DNA of 8,952 nt from Pseudomonadota bacterium (GCA_021779635.1 JAJYAH010000232.1:1-8952), one strand, 5' to 3'. Positions 1 through 7,203 are shown, counted from the stretch's first letter. Numbers and translations are program-made. The notes: generated from the sequence alone by a model not told the origin.

Positions 1-225
1 CAGACGGCCGAGGGTGTCGGCCAGATCCGGCGGTACCCACACTTCGCGCGGCGTCGGCGCCAGATCGAGCAGTGTGCCGTCGATGTCGAGCAAGAGCGCT
101 GTTTGGTCCAGAGGCGGCAGCAGCGTGCGCGACGCCGGCACCGTCCCCGGCGAGACCTGTTCTGATGGCATATCTTCCTGCGAGGGCACGTCGGCCAAAT
201 CCCGATCGACCAATTCCCGGTTCAT
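1..225 (-). CDS. otsB: Trehalose-6-phosphate phosphatase, N-terminal part (runs off the left edge)
   Basis: The enzyme removes phosphate from trehalose-6-phosphate, the second step of the OtsA/OtsB route to trehalose, a cytoplasmic osmo- and desiccation protectant. Only the first 75 residues are in the window. After a polar leader of about 40 residues comes ALLLDIDGTLLDLAPTP, the HAD-superfamily motif I with the nucleophile and acid/base aspartates at D47 and D49. The LAPTP continuation is typical of OtsB rather than of other HAD phosphatases. The ATG at 225 is chosen because GGAG lies 9 nt upstream (235-238, overlapping the end of the MFS gene); the other nearby ATG, at 230, hits a stop after one codon. 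The start is 6 nt after the MFS stop codon, so the two genes are very likely co-transcribed and translationally coupled. otsA may follow beyond the edge. The family call is strong although the catalytic core is cut off. Confidence 0.88.
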   Translation of the reverse strand, partial: MNRELVDRDLADVPSQEDMPSEQVSPGTVPASRTLLPPLDQTALLLDIDGTLLDLAPTPREVWVPPDLADTLGRL

Positions 226-231
226 TTCATT

Positions 232-1725
232 CTACTCCACAAAGGCAAGCGGCGGGGCAACCGATTCCAGCGGCTGACGCTCGGCCGCGACGCAGTAGCG
301 CCAGCCGATAACAGCCGCCGCAATCATCAATCCCGCTCCTGCAAGGTAGCCCGCAAAGACGCTGCCGCGCGATCCGGTATCGACCAGCGCGCCAAACAGC
401 GCGGGACCGGCGACGCCGCCAATTCCGGTTCCGACGGCATAAAACAGCGCAATCGCCAGCGCACGGACCTCCAGCGGAAAGGTTTCACTGACGGTAAGAT
501 AGGCCGCACTGGCAGCCGGCGATGCCACAAAGAAAATCACCATCCATGCGATGGTCTGGGTCTGTGCGTTCAACACGCCGATCGCAAACAGATAACCCGA
601 AAGCGCGAGCAGAACGCCGGAAACGCCATAGGTGAGCGTAATCATCACCCGGCGTCCCAACGTGTCGAATAGCCGGCCAAGCAGCAGGGGCCCGAGGAAA
701 TTGCCGGCCGCGAACGGCAGAACGTACCATCCGACCTCACTCGACGCGATTCCGTAGAACTCGGTCAGCACCAGCGCGAAAGTGAAGAAGATGGCGTTGT
801 AGAAGAACGCCTGTGCGATCATCAGGGCCAGACCAACCAGCGAGCGTTGACGATAGACCGTGAACAAAGTGCGGGCCACCTCGCGCAGCGGCGTGTGATC
901 GCGCATCTTCAGTTTGATTTTCAACAAGCCTTGTTGACGCGGGTCTTGCAGCTTCCCGGTGACCGATCGCTCGATATCTTCGATGATCGCGCGGGCTTGT
1001 TCGGGATGGCCATGAATCATCAACCACCGTGGACTTTCCGGAATCCACATCCGCATCACCAACACCACGAGGCCGAGACAGGCGCCGGTGAGATACGCCA
1101 GCCGCCAGCCAAGATCGGGACCGATCCGGTGCGGATCGAGCAGAACGATCGCGCTGGTGGCGCCCATCGCCGCGCCGATCCAGAAGCTGCCGTTGATGAC
1201 GAGATCCGTCCATCCGCGATACCGCGCGGGCACCAATTCCTGAATCGTCGAATTGATCGCGGTGTATTCGCCGCCGATGCCGGCGCCGGTGAGAAATCGA
1301 AACAGCGCGTAGCTCGCAACACCCCAGGACAGCGCGGTTGCCGCCGTGGCGGTGAGGTAAAGCGCCAGCGTGATGAAGAACAACTTCTTGCGCCCGATCC
1401 GGTCCGTGAGCCAGCCGAATCCAAGCGCGCCGAGCACTGCGCCCGCCAGGTATGCGCTGTTGGAAAATCCGACATCGAAATTGGTGAACTGGAGCGCCGG
1501 GCTATCCTTCAACGCGCCGGACAACGCGCCGGCCAGCGTGACTTCCAGCCCGTCCAGGATCCAGGTGATGCCGAGCGCCAGCACAACACGGGTATGGAAA
1601 CCGCTCCAGCGCAGACGATCGAGGCGGGAAGGAATGGTGGTTTCGACGATGCGGTCGTCGGTCCGTGGCATCGGCACCGGCGCAACCGCCTTCAAAAGAA
1701 TTGTCGCATCATGCCGGCCGGCCAT
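232..1725 (-). CDS. MFS transporter, metabolite:H+ symporter / sugar-porter-like
   Basis: This is an inner-membrane major facilitator of about 497 residues with the usual pattern of about 12 hydrophobic segments. Motif A is GFGWLTDRIGRKK (about residues 102-114), its repeat in the second half is GRLFDTLGRR (350-359), and PESPRW (229-234) and SETFPLEVR (413-421) are the sugar-porter-type signatures after TM6 and near TM10-11. The segment TWILDGLEVTLAGAL forms TM1. The substrate cannot be read from sequence. Its place directly upstream of otsB, behind a stress promoter, suggests sugar, trehalose or compatible-solute transport, but that is inference. The start is uncertain. The ATG at 1725 has GGAG 9 nt upstream, whereas the ATG at 1671 (MPRTDDR, 479 residues) gives a more usual N-terminus but has no good ribosome site. 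The reading frame stays open to 1875, but its first TTG overlaps the -10 box of the proposed promoter, so that longer form is rejected. Confidence 0.9.
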   Translation of the reverse strand: MAGRHDATILLKAVAPVPMPRTDDRIVETTIPSRLDRLRWSGFHTRVVLALGITWILDGLEVTLAGALSGALKDSPALQFTNFDVGFSNSAYLAGAVLGALGFGWLTDRIGRKKLFFITLALYLTATAATALSWGVASYALFRFLTGAGIGGEYTAINSTIQELVPARYRGWTDLVINGSFWIGAAMGATSAIVLLDPHRIGPDLGWRLAYLTGACLGLVVLVMRMWIPESPRWLMIHGHPEQARAIIEDIERSVTGKLQDPRQQGLLKIKLKMRDHTPLREVARTLFTVYRQRSLVGLALMIAQAFFYNAIFFTFALVLTEFYGIASSEVGWYVLPFAAGNFLGPLLLGRLFDTLGRRVMITLTYGVSGVLLALSGYLFAIGVLNAQTQTIAWMVIFFVASPAASAAYLTVSETFPLEVRALAIALFYAVGTGIGGVAGPALFGALVDTGSRGSVFAGYLAGAGLMIAAAVIGWRYCVAAERQPLESVAPPLAFVE

Positions 1726-1869
1726 GCCGCGTTGCTCCAGTGCTTGCCGTCTGCAAAACTCCGGGAAAGGAGCGCGGCGATCCAATACCGATTCGGGCTG
1801 CGATCGCTGCCGTCTATTCGGATCAGACCAACGGGAAATGCCCGGACAATTGAGGCCCCGAGACTTCCC

Positions 1870-1898
1870 GACCAACGCGATTGAGCCGCAAGGGTTCC
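1870..1898 (-). promoter_or_regulatory. EcfG-type (general stress response) promoter for the MFS-otsB operon
   Basis: Read on the minus strand, GGAAC (1898-1894) is followed by exactly 16 nt and then CGTT (1877-1874). This matches the alphaproteobacterial sigma-EcfG consensus GGAAC-N16/17-CGTT without mismatch. Transcription would start near 1866, giving a leader of about 140 nt to the ATG at 1725. The GGAAC box lies in one arm of the palindrome at 1893-1916. The gene order downstream, including trehalose synthesis, fits the known stress regulon of Rhizobiales. The match is seen directly; activity is inferred. Confidence 0.75.
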
Positions 1899-1916
1899 CG
1901 CCTTGTGGCGGGAACC
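1893..1916. repeat. Perfect 10-bp inverted repeat joining two divergent EcfG -35 boxes
   Basis: GGTTCCCGCC at 1893-1902 and GGCGGGAACC at 1907-1916 are exact reverse complements separated by TTGT. Each arm contains the GGAAC -35 box of one of two divergent promoters, so the symmetry is best read as paired promoter elements. It also predicts a stable hairpin in RNA, but the nearest T-run (1934-1939) begins 17 nt after the stem, so this is not a normal intrinsic terminator. Confidence 0.85.
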
Positions 1917-1935
1917 GATCCGGGCCGCTATCGTT
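1911..1935 (+). promoter_or_regulatory. EcfG-type (general stress response) promoter for the DUF3175 gene
   Basis: GGAAC (1911-1915), exactly 16 nt, then CGTT (1932-1935) match the sigma-EcfG consensus in full. Transcription would start about 1942-1945, leaving a very short leader that carries the AAGGAG ribosome site (1947-1952) and the ATG at 1959. The tight fit of promoter, ribosome site and start supports the call. A tract of six T at 1934-1939 overlaps the -10 box. Confidence 0.8.
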
Positions 1936-1958
1936 TTTTCGGTGTCAAGGAGCCCGTC

Positions 1959-2372
1959 ATGGTAGAACGCCGCCGAAAACAAACGCATTCGCACAAAACG
2001 GCGGCTCGCAGGGCCACCCGCAAGACCAGCCGAACGAGGGCCGGGAGACCGGGTTCGGTACAGAAAAAAGCTTCCGCAAAGAAGTCTGCCGCCAAGCCGT
2101 CGCCAAAACGCTGGTCGCAACGCGTGACACAGGAAAGCGATGCGCTTGATCTCAGACACGGCGTTTTCAAACTGACCGATCCGAAGAAGATCGCGGCTTC
2201 ACTCAAGCGCTCCGCGGAGCGCAGTTCGCGCCGCAAGACCAGCGCGTATCGATCCGCGCTCTCCATGTTGACGTTTTATATCAACCGTGCCGGCAAGACG
2301 CTGCCGAAACCACAGCGAGAGCGACTGCAACGCGCCAAGACCGAGTTGAAACATCAGTTCGGCCGCGAGTGA
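1959..2372 (+). CDS. DUF3175 family protein with basic, histone-like N-terminal tail
   Basis: This is a 137-residue protein of unknown function. Residues 1-50 are an unstructured, Lys/Arg/Ala/Ser-rich tail with KKASAKKSAAKP, resembling the tails of H1-like and HU-like nucleoid proteins. From about residue 50, KRWSQRVTQESDALDL, the DPKKIAASLKRSAERS segment and the SMLTFYINRAGK segment are the conserved body I associate with DUF3175. The ATG at 1959 is chosen because a perfect AAGGAG lies 6 nt upstream. An in-frame start at 1881 would fall inside the promoter palindrome. There is no signal peptide or membrane segment, so the protein is probably cytoplasmic, and its charge suggests nucleic-acid binding (inference). 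It sits alone behind an EcfG promoter, divergent from MFS-otsB, which points to a role in stationary-phase or stress survival. It converges with the chemotaxis gene 51 nt away. Confidence 0.87.
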   Translation: MVERRRKQTHSHKTAARRATRKTSRTRAGRPGSVQKKASAKKSAAKPSPKRWSQRVTQESDALDLRHGVFKLTDPKKIAASLKRSAERSSRRKTSAYRSALSMLTFYINRAGKTLPKPQRERLQRAKTELKHQFGRE

Positions 2373-2423
2373 AGCACGTTTTCGTGCAGGGTCGGCCCGC
2401 GACGAGCCGCGATAAACGGCGCT

Positions 2424-4469
2424 CTACGCGGCGCGGATATTCGACATGAACCGGGCGAGTTCCTCACGCAAGCGCGTGCTTTCGGTCGAAAGGGTTCGCG
2501 CCGAATTCAGCACATCCGCCGATGCGGAGCCGGTTTCCGTGGCGCCGCGGTTGACCTGCACGATATTGGCGGCAGCTTCATGGGTTCCCTGGGCGACGTG
2601 CTGAACGCTGCGCGCGATTTCCTGGGTTGCCGAGCTTTGTTGCTCCACCGCCCCGGCGATCGTCGATGCGATGTTCGAAATCTGCGCGATGGTGCCGCCG
2701 ATTTCCTTGATGGCCGCAACCGATTCCTGCGTTGCTCCCTGCATTCCGGAAATGTGAGACGATATTTCATCGGTCGCCTTGGCGGTCTGGCTGGCCAGCG
2801 ATTTGACCTCGGAGGCGACGACGGCGAATCCCCGGCCGGCCTCGCCGGCGCGGGCGGCTTCGATGGTAGCGTTCAACGCCAGCAGGTTTGTCTGCTCGGC
2901 GATTGCCGTGATCAGCTTGACCACGTCGCCGATCTGCTGCGCGGCACGCGACAATTTGCCGATGCGTGCATCGGTTTGCTGCGCCTGAAGCACCGCCGCC
3001 TCCGCGATCTGACTGGATTCGCGCACCCGTCTTCCGATTTCATCGACCGATGTGGAAAGCTCCTCCGTCGCTGACGCGACCGACTGGATATTGCTGGACG
3101 CTTCTTCCGATGCGCCCGCCACATGGCTGGAGAGGCTCTGCGTGGTCTCCGCGGTCCGCGTCAATGTTCCGGCGGCGGATTCCAGTTGAACGGCCGACGC
3201 CGAAACGTTCGACACTATGGCGCCCACGGCGGTCTCGAATTCATCGGCGAAGCGAATGAGTTCGGTGCGGCGCGCCGCGCTATTCGCCCGGTTCTGGTTA
3301 TCCTGAGCCGCGGCATCGCGCTCGGCCTTGGCGATGGCCTGCAGCTTGAATTCTTCCACCGCGCCCGCCATCTCGCCGAGTTCATCCTTGCGGCCGAGGC
3401 CGGGCAACACGACGTCGAACTTGCCGTTGGCGAGTTCACGCATAGCCTGGCACATCGCCGTCATCGGCCGGGAGATGCCCCTGCCCAGCAACAGTGCCAG
3501 CACGGTACCGAGCAGGAAGCTGCCGGCCGCGAGCATCACGATCAGGTGCTCGGCCTCGCCGATGATCGCGTCCGATTCGGATTCAAGTCGTCGCTGATCG
3601 GAAAGCAGATCCGCTTTCAACGCGCTTGAGCCTTGCATGATGGCGGTCGTGGACTTGGCCATCTCGGTCGTCAGTTGATCGACCGATTTTGCATTTTCGA
3701 CGAGCGTGCTGAACGCCTGCCGATATGCGGTAAGCATGCCGGATGCTTCCTTGAGGCCCAGCACGATCTTTTCATCGGTCGACGATATCGCTTGCAGCGA
3801 ATTTTCAACGAACTTGAGGCGCGCCAGCGCGCTGGTGGCAACCGCCAGGTCGGAATTGACGACAAAAGTGTTGGCGAGCCCCGTCACAGCCAGATATTGC
3901 GTCGCGACCTGCTTGACGCCGAGTTCCACGGCGGGAAGCTCCGCTTCGGAGGCCTTGCTCGCGAGATCGTCGAGTTTGTAGCGCAGCATGGTGCCGCCGC
4001 GCGTGAGCTGGTTTTGCGCGACCAGCGCACTATCGCTCTTGACCTTGAGAATATCGGCAAAAATTCCGGCAAAGGTCCCGAATTCAGTGGCGAGGCGCCT
4101 GACCTGATCGAGACGTGCCGGATTCGCAGTGCCCTTCATCGATCGATCGATCGCGTCCTTCAGACCCGCTTCGGCGGTCAGCGCCGCCTTGCCATCGTCT
4201 TCCTTCCCGGTCACCACATAATACCGCGCCAACGCCTGGTACGAAGTGAGCTCGCGGTCGATATTGCGCGCCAGATCGGCTTCCGACACGCTGTTCCGGT
4301 AGGAGGCGACGCCGGCGGAGACATGCTCAAATCCAAGATAGGCGATGCCCAGGCTCGCTACCGAAATGGCGAGCACGATCGCAAAGCCGAGCATGATTTT
4401 TGCGCGAAACCGCAAGGTCGGGAGCTTCAGCGATATCGATTGCGGCCGCGCATATTTCGACAATCCCAC
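2424..4469 (-). CDS. Methyl-accepting chemotaxis protein (transmembrane chemoreceptor)
   Basis: This inner-membrane receptor of 681 residues would signal through CheA/CheW to the flagellar motor. In order: a short cytoplasmic N-terminus; TM1 at about 25-46 ([22 protein letters not shown]); a periplasmic all-helical ligand region of about 260 residues (47-307), a size compatible with a helical bimodular (HBM-type) sensor; TM2 at about 309-330; HAMP at 330-382; and the long coiled-coil signalling domain from about 420 to the end. The hairpin tip [20 protein letters not shown] with [11 protein letters not shown] (about 523-555) is diagnostic. There is no C-terminal CheR-docking pentapeptide; the protein ends RFMSNIRAA. 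The start is chosen as GTG at 4469, preceded by GGGGG at 6 nt spacing, because the reading frame upstream (to 4748) has no family character. A TTG at 4463 is the alternative. The ligand is unknown, and no other che genes are nearby, so this is a stand-alone receptor. Confidence 0.9.
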   Translation of the reverse strand: MGLSKYARPQSISLKLPTLRFRAKIMLGFAIVLAISVASLGIAYLGFEHVSAGVASYRNSVSEADLARNIDRELTSYQALARYYVVTGKEDDGKAALTAEAGLKDAIDRSMKGTANPARLDQVRRLATEFGTFAGIFADILKVKSDSALVAQNQLTRGGTMLRYKLDDLASKASEAELPAVELGVKQVATQYLAVTGLANTFVVNSDLAVATSALARLKFVENSLQAISSTDEKIVLGLKEASGMLTAYRQAFSTLVENAKSVDQLTTEMAKSTTAIMQGSSALKADLLSDQRRLESESDAIIGEAEHLIVMLAAGSFLLGTVLALLLGRGISRPMTAMCQAMRELANGKFDVVLPGLGRKDELGEMAGAVEEFKLQAIAKAERDAAAQDNQNRANSAARRTELIRFADEFETAVGAIVSNVSASAVQLESAAGTLTRTAETTQSLSSHVAGASEEASSNIQSVASATEELSTSVDEIGRRVRESSQIAEAAVLQAQQTDARIGKLSRAAQQIGDVVKLITAIAEQTNLLALNATIEAARAGEAGRGFAVVASEVKSLASQTAKATDEISSHISGMQGATQESVAAIKEIGGTIAQISNIASTIAGAVEQQSSATQEIARSVQHVAQGTHEAAANIVQVNRGATETGSASADVLNSARTLSTESTRLREELARFMSNIRAA

Positions 4470-4504
4470 TTCGAACCCCCGCTTTACTTCAGAAACCGGC
4501 AAAA

Positions 4505-4524
4505 CCAGGAGCGCAAGCTCCCGG
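4505..4524 (-). terminator. Hairpin plus short T-run in the chemoreceptor leader (attenuator-like, weak)
   Basis: On the minus strand, CCGGGAGC-TTGC-GCTCCTGG forms a stem with one mismatch and a four-base loop. It is followed directly by TTTT (4504-4501), about 32 nt before the proposed GTG start. It resembles a weak intrinsic terminator inside the 5' leader. It may instead be chance structure. Confidence 0.3.
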
Positions 4525-4770
4525 ATTCGAAGCCGAAAACTAAACGAGAATGGATAAGAGGCCGTAAACCATAGCGCTTGCTGGTGGAAATCAGCTTGCG
4601 ATGCACAAACGGGCCGTTCATGCCGGATTTCACGGGGGTTACGTTGCACTGCACCGGCCACGCCGCCGTACTCCGTCTCCGTCGGGTCACAGGCGCTGGC
4701 CACCTCTCGCAAGGCAGGACCATTTCGCCGGCGAGACTTCGGAAGCATTTCCGGCGATGTGGCATCCGGT

Positions 4771-4799
4771 TTGCCGAAGCAAATGCTCCTCTCTATAAT
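4771..4799 (+). promoter_or_regulatory. Sigma-70-type promoter for the alpha-methylacyl-CoA racemase gene
   Basis: TTGCCG (4771-4776, 4 of 6 to TTGACA), a 17-nt spacer, then a perfect TATAAT (4794-4799). Transcription would begin near 4806, giving a leader of about 75 nt before the GTG at 4880. Such a perfect -10 box stands out in this GC-rich background. Confidence 0.6.
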
Positions 4800-4879
4800 T
4801 TTCCGCGCATTTTGATCGCAAAGCCGCTATCCACTGCTGCGGAAACCGCCCTTCTTCCCTTCATCAACGGAAAAACAAC

Positions 4880-5992
4880 GTGCTCGATAAATCAGCGCCA
4901 CAATCCTCCACCCGCACCTCCGGCCCGTTGGCCGGTTTTCGTATTATCGAATTTGCCGGCATCGGACCTGGCCCCTTCGCATGCATGATGCTGGCCGATA
5001 TGGGCGCCGAGGTGGTCACGCTCGATCGGGTCGGCGCCAAGAAGAATCTGAAATCGGTGGCCGGTCGCGGGCGAAAAGTCGTGGAGGTCGACCTTAAGAG
5101 CAAGGACGCTATCGCACAGGTACTCGATCTTCTGAGCCACGCCGACGCGCTGATCGAGGGCTTCCGTCCCGGCGTAATGGAGCGGTTGGGGTTAGGGCCC
5201 GACGTCGTGCAGGCGCGCAATCCGCGCCTCGTCTATGGCCGCATGACCGGATGGGGTCAGGAAGGTCCGCTGGCGCAGGCTGCCGGCCATGACATCAACT
5301 ACATCTCGGTGACCGGCGCGCTGGCCGCGATCGGCGGCAAGGACAAGCCGGTGCCCCCGCTCAATCTGGTGGGCGATTTCGGCGGCGGAGCACTCTATCT
5401 CGTGGTCGGCGTGCTCGCAGCCCTCCTGGAAGCGTCGAAGTCAGGCAAGGGACAGGTGGTCGATGCCGCGATGTGCGACGGCGCCGCGTCGCTGATGTCG
5501 ATGTTCTTCGATATGGCGGCCGCGGGCCGATGGACCGAGCAGCGTGAGAGCAATTTCCTCGACGGCGGCGCGCATTTCTATGGCGTCTATGAATGCGCGT
5601 GCGGCCGGTTCATTTCGATCGGCTCGATCGAGCCGCAGTTCTACGCCTTGCTGCGCCAACATGCCGGTCTTTCCGAGCCGGGCTTCGATCAGCAGATGGA
5701 CCCGAAGGCATGGCCGGCGCTCAAGCAAAAACTGGCGGAAGTGTTCAAGACCAAGACGCGCGACGAATGGTGCGCCATCATGGAGGGCACCGACGTCTGC
5801 TTTGCGCCGGTCCTGACCATGCGCGAGGCGCCGGAACATCCGCATATGGCCGCCCGAGAGGTTTTTGTCACCCGCCATGGCGTCACGCAGCCCGCGCCGG
5901 CGCCACGTTTTTCGCGCACGCCCTCGGCGATCCGCGAGGCGGCCAAGGTGGATATTGCCGAGTTGACGAGCGAGTGGAAGGCGGCCGGGTAA
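4880..5992 (+). CDS. Alpha-methylacyl-CoA racemase (CaiB/BaiF CoA-transferase family III)
   Basis: This 370-residue cytoplasmic enzyme is predicted to interconvert (2R)- and (2S)-2-methylacyl-CoA esters so that branched fatty acyl chains can enter beta-oxidation. The N-terminal GPLAGFRIIEFAGIGPGPF and MLADMGAEVV blocks are the family III CoA-binding fold. GHDINYISVTGAL, PLNLVGDFGGG and GSIEPQFY match the racemase branch. H137, D166 and E251 align with the catalytic His126, Asp156 and Glu241 of the Mycobacterium tuberculosis racemase MCR, which favours racemase over formyl-CoA-transferase-like activity. Length is normal for the family (about 360-380). The start is a GTG with only a weak ribosome site; no nearby ATG would keep the N-terminal motif intact. 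It stands alone between the divergent chemoreceptor and convergent hppD, so context gives no pathway. A CoA transferase of related type remains possible. Confidence 0.88.
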   Translation: MLDKSAPQSSTRTSGPLAGFRIIEFAGIGPGPFACMMLADMGAEVVTLDRVGAKKNLKSVAGRGRKVVEVDLKSKDAIAQVLDLLSHADALIEGFRPGVMERLGLGPDVVQARNPRLVYGRMTGWGQEGPLAQAAGHDINYISVTGALAAIGGKDKPVPPLNLVGDFGGGALYLVVGVLAALLEASKSGKGQVVDAAMCDGAASLMSMFFDMAAAGRWTEQRESNFLDGGAHFYGVYECACGRFISIGSIEPQFYALLRQHAGLSEPGFDQQMDPKAWPALKQKLAEVFKTKTRDEWCAIMEGTDVCFAPVLTMREAPEHPHMAAREVFVTRHGVTQPAPAPRFSRTPSAIREAAKVDIAELTSEWKAAG

Positions 5993-6006
5993 CATACCTT
6001 CTCGTT

Positions 6007-6032
6007 ATGGCCGGGCTTGTTGTCCCGGCCAT
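6007..6032. repeat. Intergenic palindrome, Bradyrhizobium-type REP-like element / bidirectional hairpin
   Basis: ATGGCCGGG (6007-6015) and CCCGGCCAT (6024-6032) are perfect inverted 9-bp arms around CTTGTTGT. The motif ATGGCCGGGCTTGTCCCGGCCAT is, from memory, a frequent intergenic palindrome in Bradyrhizobium and relatives; here the loop is three bases longer. It sits between convergent genes (racemase stop at 5992, hppD stop at 6085), where it could act as a bidirectional terminator or mRNA end stabiliser. No T-run follows. Confidence 0.65.
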
Positions 6033-6084
6033 GATGTCGAAATATGACCGCTCGAATCTATGGCGTCAGTTGCTGGGCTATGTT

Positions 6085-7203
6085 TTACGCCGCGCCCTTC
6101 AATGTCAGCACGCCACGGCGAATCTGGTCTTCCTCGATCGATTCGAACAACGCCTTGAAGTTGCCCTCGCCGAACCCGTCGTCGCCCTTGCGCTGAATGA
6201 ACTCGAAGAAGATCGGGCCGATGGCGTTGGCGGAAAAAATCTGCAGCAGAACCTTGGTATGGCCGCCATCGACCACGCCTTCGCCGTCGATCAGGATGCC
6301 GTCACGCTGCAATCGCGCGACGTCCTCGCCGTGCTTCGGCAGACGCGCATCGATCCTCTCGAAATAGGTCGCGGGCGGTGGCGGCATGAACGGCAGGCCG
6401 TCGGCGCGGAAGGTCTCGACGGTGCGGTAGATGTCTTTTGAGCCGCAGGCGATGTGCTGGATGCCCTCGCCGCGATAGACATTGAGATATTCCTCGATCT
6501 GGCCGAAATCGCCGGCGTCCTCATTGATCGGAATCCGGATCTTGCCGTCGGGACTGGTCAGCGCCCGCGAGAACAGGCCCGAAGCCCGGCCCTCGATATC
6601 GAAAAAGCGAATCTGCCGAAAATTGAACAGCCTTTCGTAGAAGCTGGTCCAGGCGTCCATGCGGCCGCGATGGACGTTGTGGGTAAGGTGATCCAGATAA
6701 AACAGCCCAGCCCCTTCCGGCCGCGGATTTGATGCGCCGAGCCAGTCGAACTCGGCGTCATAGGCCGAACCCTTCGCGCCGTAGCGATCGACGAAATACA
6801 ACAGGCTGCCACCAATGCCCTTGATCGCAGGGACATCGAGCGTCTTCTGCGCCGACGGAATGTCGGCAGGCTCCGCGCCGAGCGATAGCGCGCGTTCATA
6901 GGCCCGCTTCGCGTCTACCACGCGAAATGCCATCGACGGCGCACAGGGCCCGTGCGCGGCGACAAAGGCATAACCGTGGGTGCCGGGCGCTTCATTGACG
7001 ACGTAGTTGATGTCGCCCTGGCGATAGACCGTGATCTTCCGGGACCGGTGCCGCGCCACCGGCACATAACCCATCAGCTTGAACAGCGCGTGCAGTTCTT
7101 CGGCCCTCGGATGCGCGTATTCGACAAACTCAAAACCGTCGGTACCCATCGGATTATCCGCGCTGATCACCGCGGTCGGCGCGTCGTGCGGAAATGGACC
7201 CAT
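6085..7203 (-). CDS. hppD: 4-hydroxyphenylpyruvate dioxygenase
   Basis: This Fe(II)-dependent cytoplasmic enzyme converts 4-hydroxyphenylpyruvate and O2 to homogentisate and CO2, the committed step of tyrosine breakdown. It is 372 residues, close to bacterial homologues (about 355-375), with two vicinal-oxygen-chelate domains. The three iron ligands of the facial triad are visible: H172 in LDHLTHNV, H250 in GIQHIA and E334 in IFFEFIQRKGDDGFGEGNF, matching His161, His240 and Glu322 of the Pseudomonas enzyme. The C-terminal gate helix segment FKALFESIEEDQIRRG is present. The ATG at 7203 has AGGGAG 7 nt upstream. It is divergent from an Lrp/AsnC regulator across 136 nt and on the same strand as fahA about 1 kb away, which fits a homogentisate pathway cluster. 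All catalytic residues are present, so the gene appears intact. Confidence 0.96.
   Translation of the reverse strand: MGPFPHDAPTAVISADNPMGTDGFEFVEYAHPRAEELHALFKLMGYVPVARHRSRKITVYRQGDINYVVNEAPGTHGYAFVAAHGPCAPSMAFRVVDAKRAYERALSLGAEPADIPSAQKTLDVPAIKGIGGSLLYFVDRYGAKGSAYDAEFDWLGASNPRPEGAGLFYLDHLTHNVHRGRMDAWTSFYERLFNFRQIRFFDIEGRASGLFSRALTSPDGKIRIPINEDAGDFGQIEEYLNVYRGEGIQHIACGSKDIYRTVETFRADGLPFMPPPPATYFERIDARLPKHGEDVARLQRDGILIDGEGVVDGGHTKVLLQIFSANAIGPIFFEFIQRKGDDGFGEGNFKALFESIEEDQIRRGVLTLKGAA

Larger units (their letters stand above)
4470..4879. other. 410-nt intergenic region between divergent MCP and CoA-racemase genes
   Basis: No convincing gene is seen here. The minus frame of the chemoreceptor stays open to 4748, but its translation looks like non-coding DNA. 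The region holds a good sigma-70-type promoter for the plus-strand gene (4771-4799). A weaker minus-strand candidate, TTGCGA then TATAGA with an 18-nt spacer, overlaps the same area (about 4791-4820). A hairpin lies at 4505-4524 in the chemoreceptor leader. If the minus promoter is real, the chemoreceptor mRNA has a leader of about 300 nt. Confidence 0.6.

Noticed and set aside
1726..1875. Extended N-terminus of the MFS protein beginning near 1875
   Set aside because: The added residues are not hydrophobic or family-like, and the first codon lies inside the -10 box of the proposed EcfG promoter.
847..1884. Long plus-strand open frame of 345 codons antisense to the MFS gene
   Set aside because: It is the GC-rich shadow of the transporter. 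Its translation is charged and repetitive with no recognisable family, while the minus strand has clear MFS motifs.
1893..1916. Palindrome as an intrinsic terminator
   Set aside because: It lies between divergent gene starts, its T-run is 17 nt away, and both arms are explained by promoter -35 boxes.
2374..2387. GCACG-TTTT-CGTGC hairpin after the DUF3175 gene as a terminator
   Set aside because: The stem is only 5 bp and no T-run follows; it is too weak to call.
4470..4748. 93-codon N-terminal extension of the chemoreceptor
   Set aside because: No membrane-receptor features, no ribosome site of note, and chemoreceptors normally begin shortly before TM1.
5593..6441. Plus-strand open frame of 282 codons spanning the racemase end and the hppD 3' part
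   Set aside because: It overlaps two well-supported genes in other frames and has no family features.
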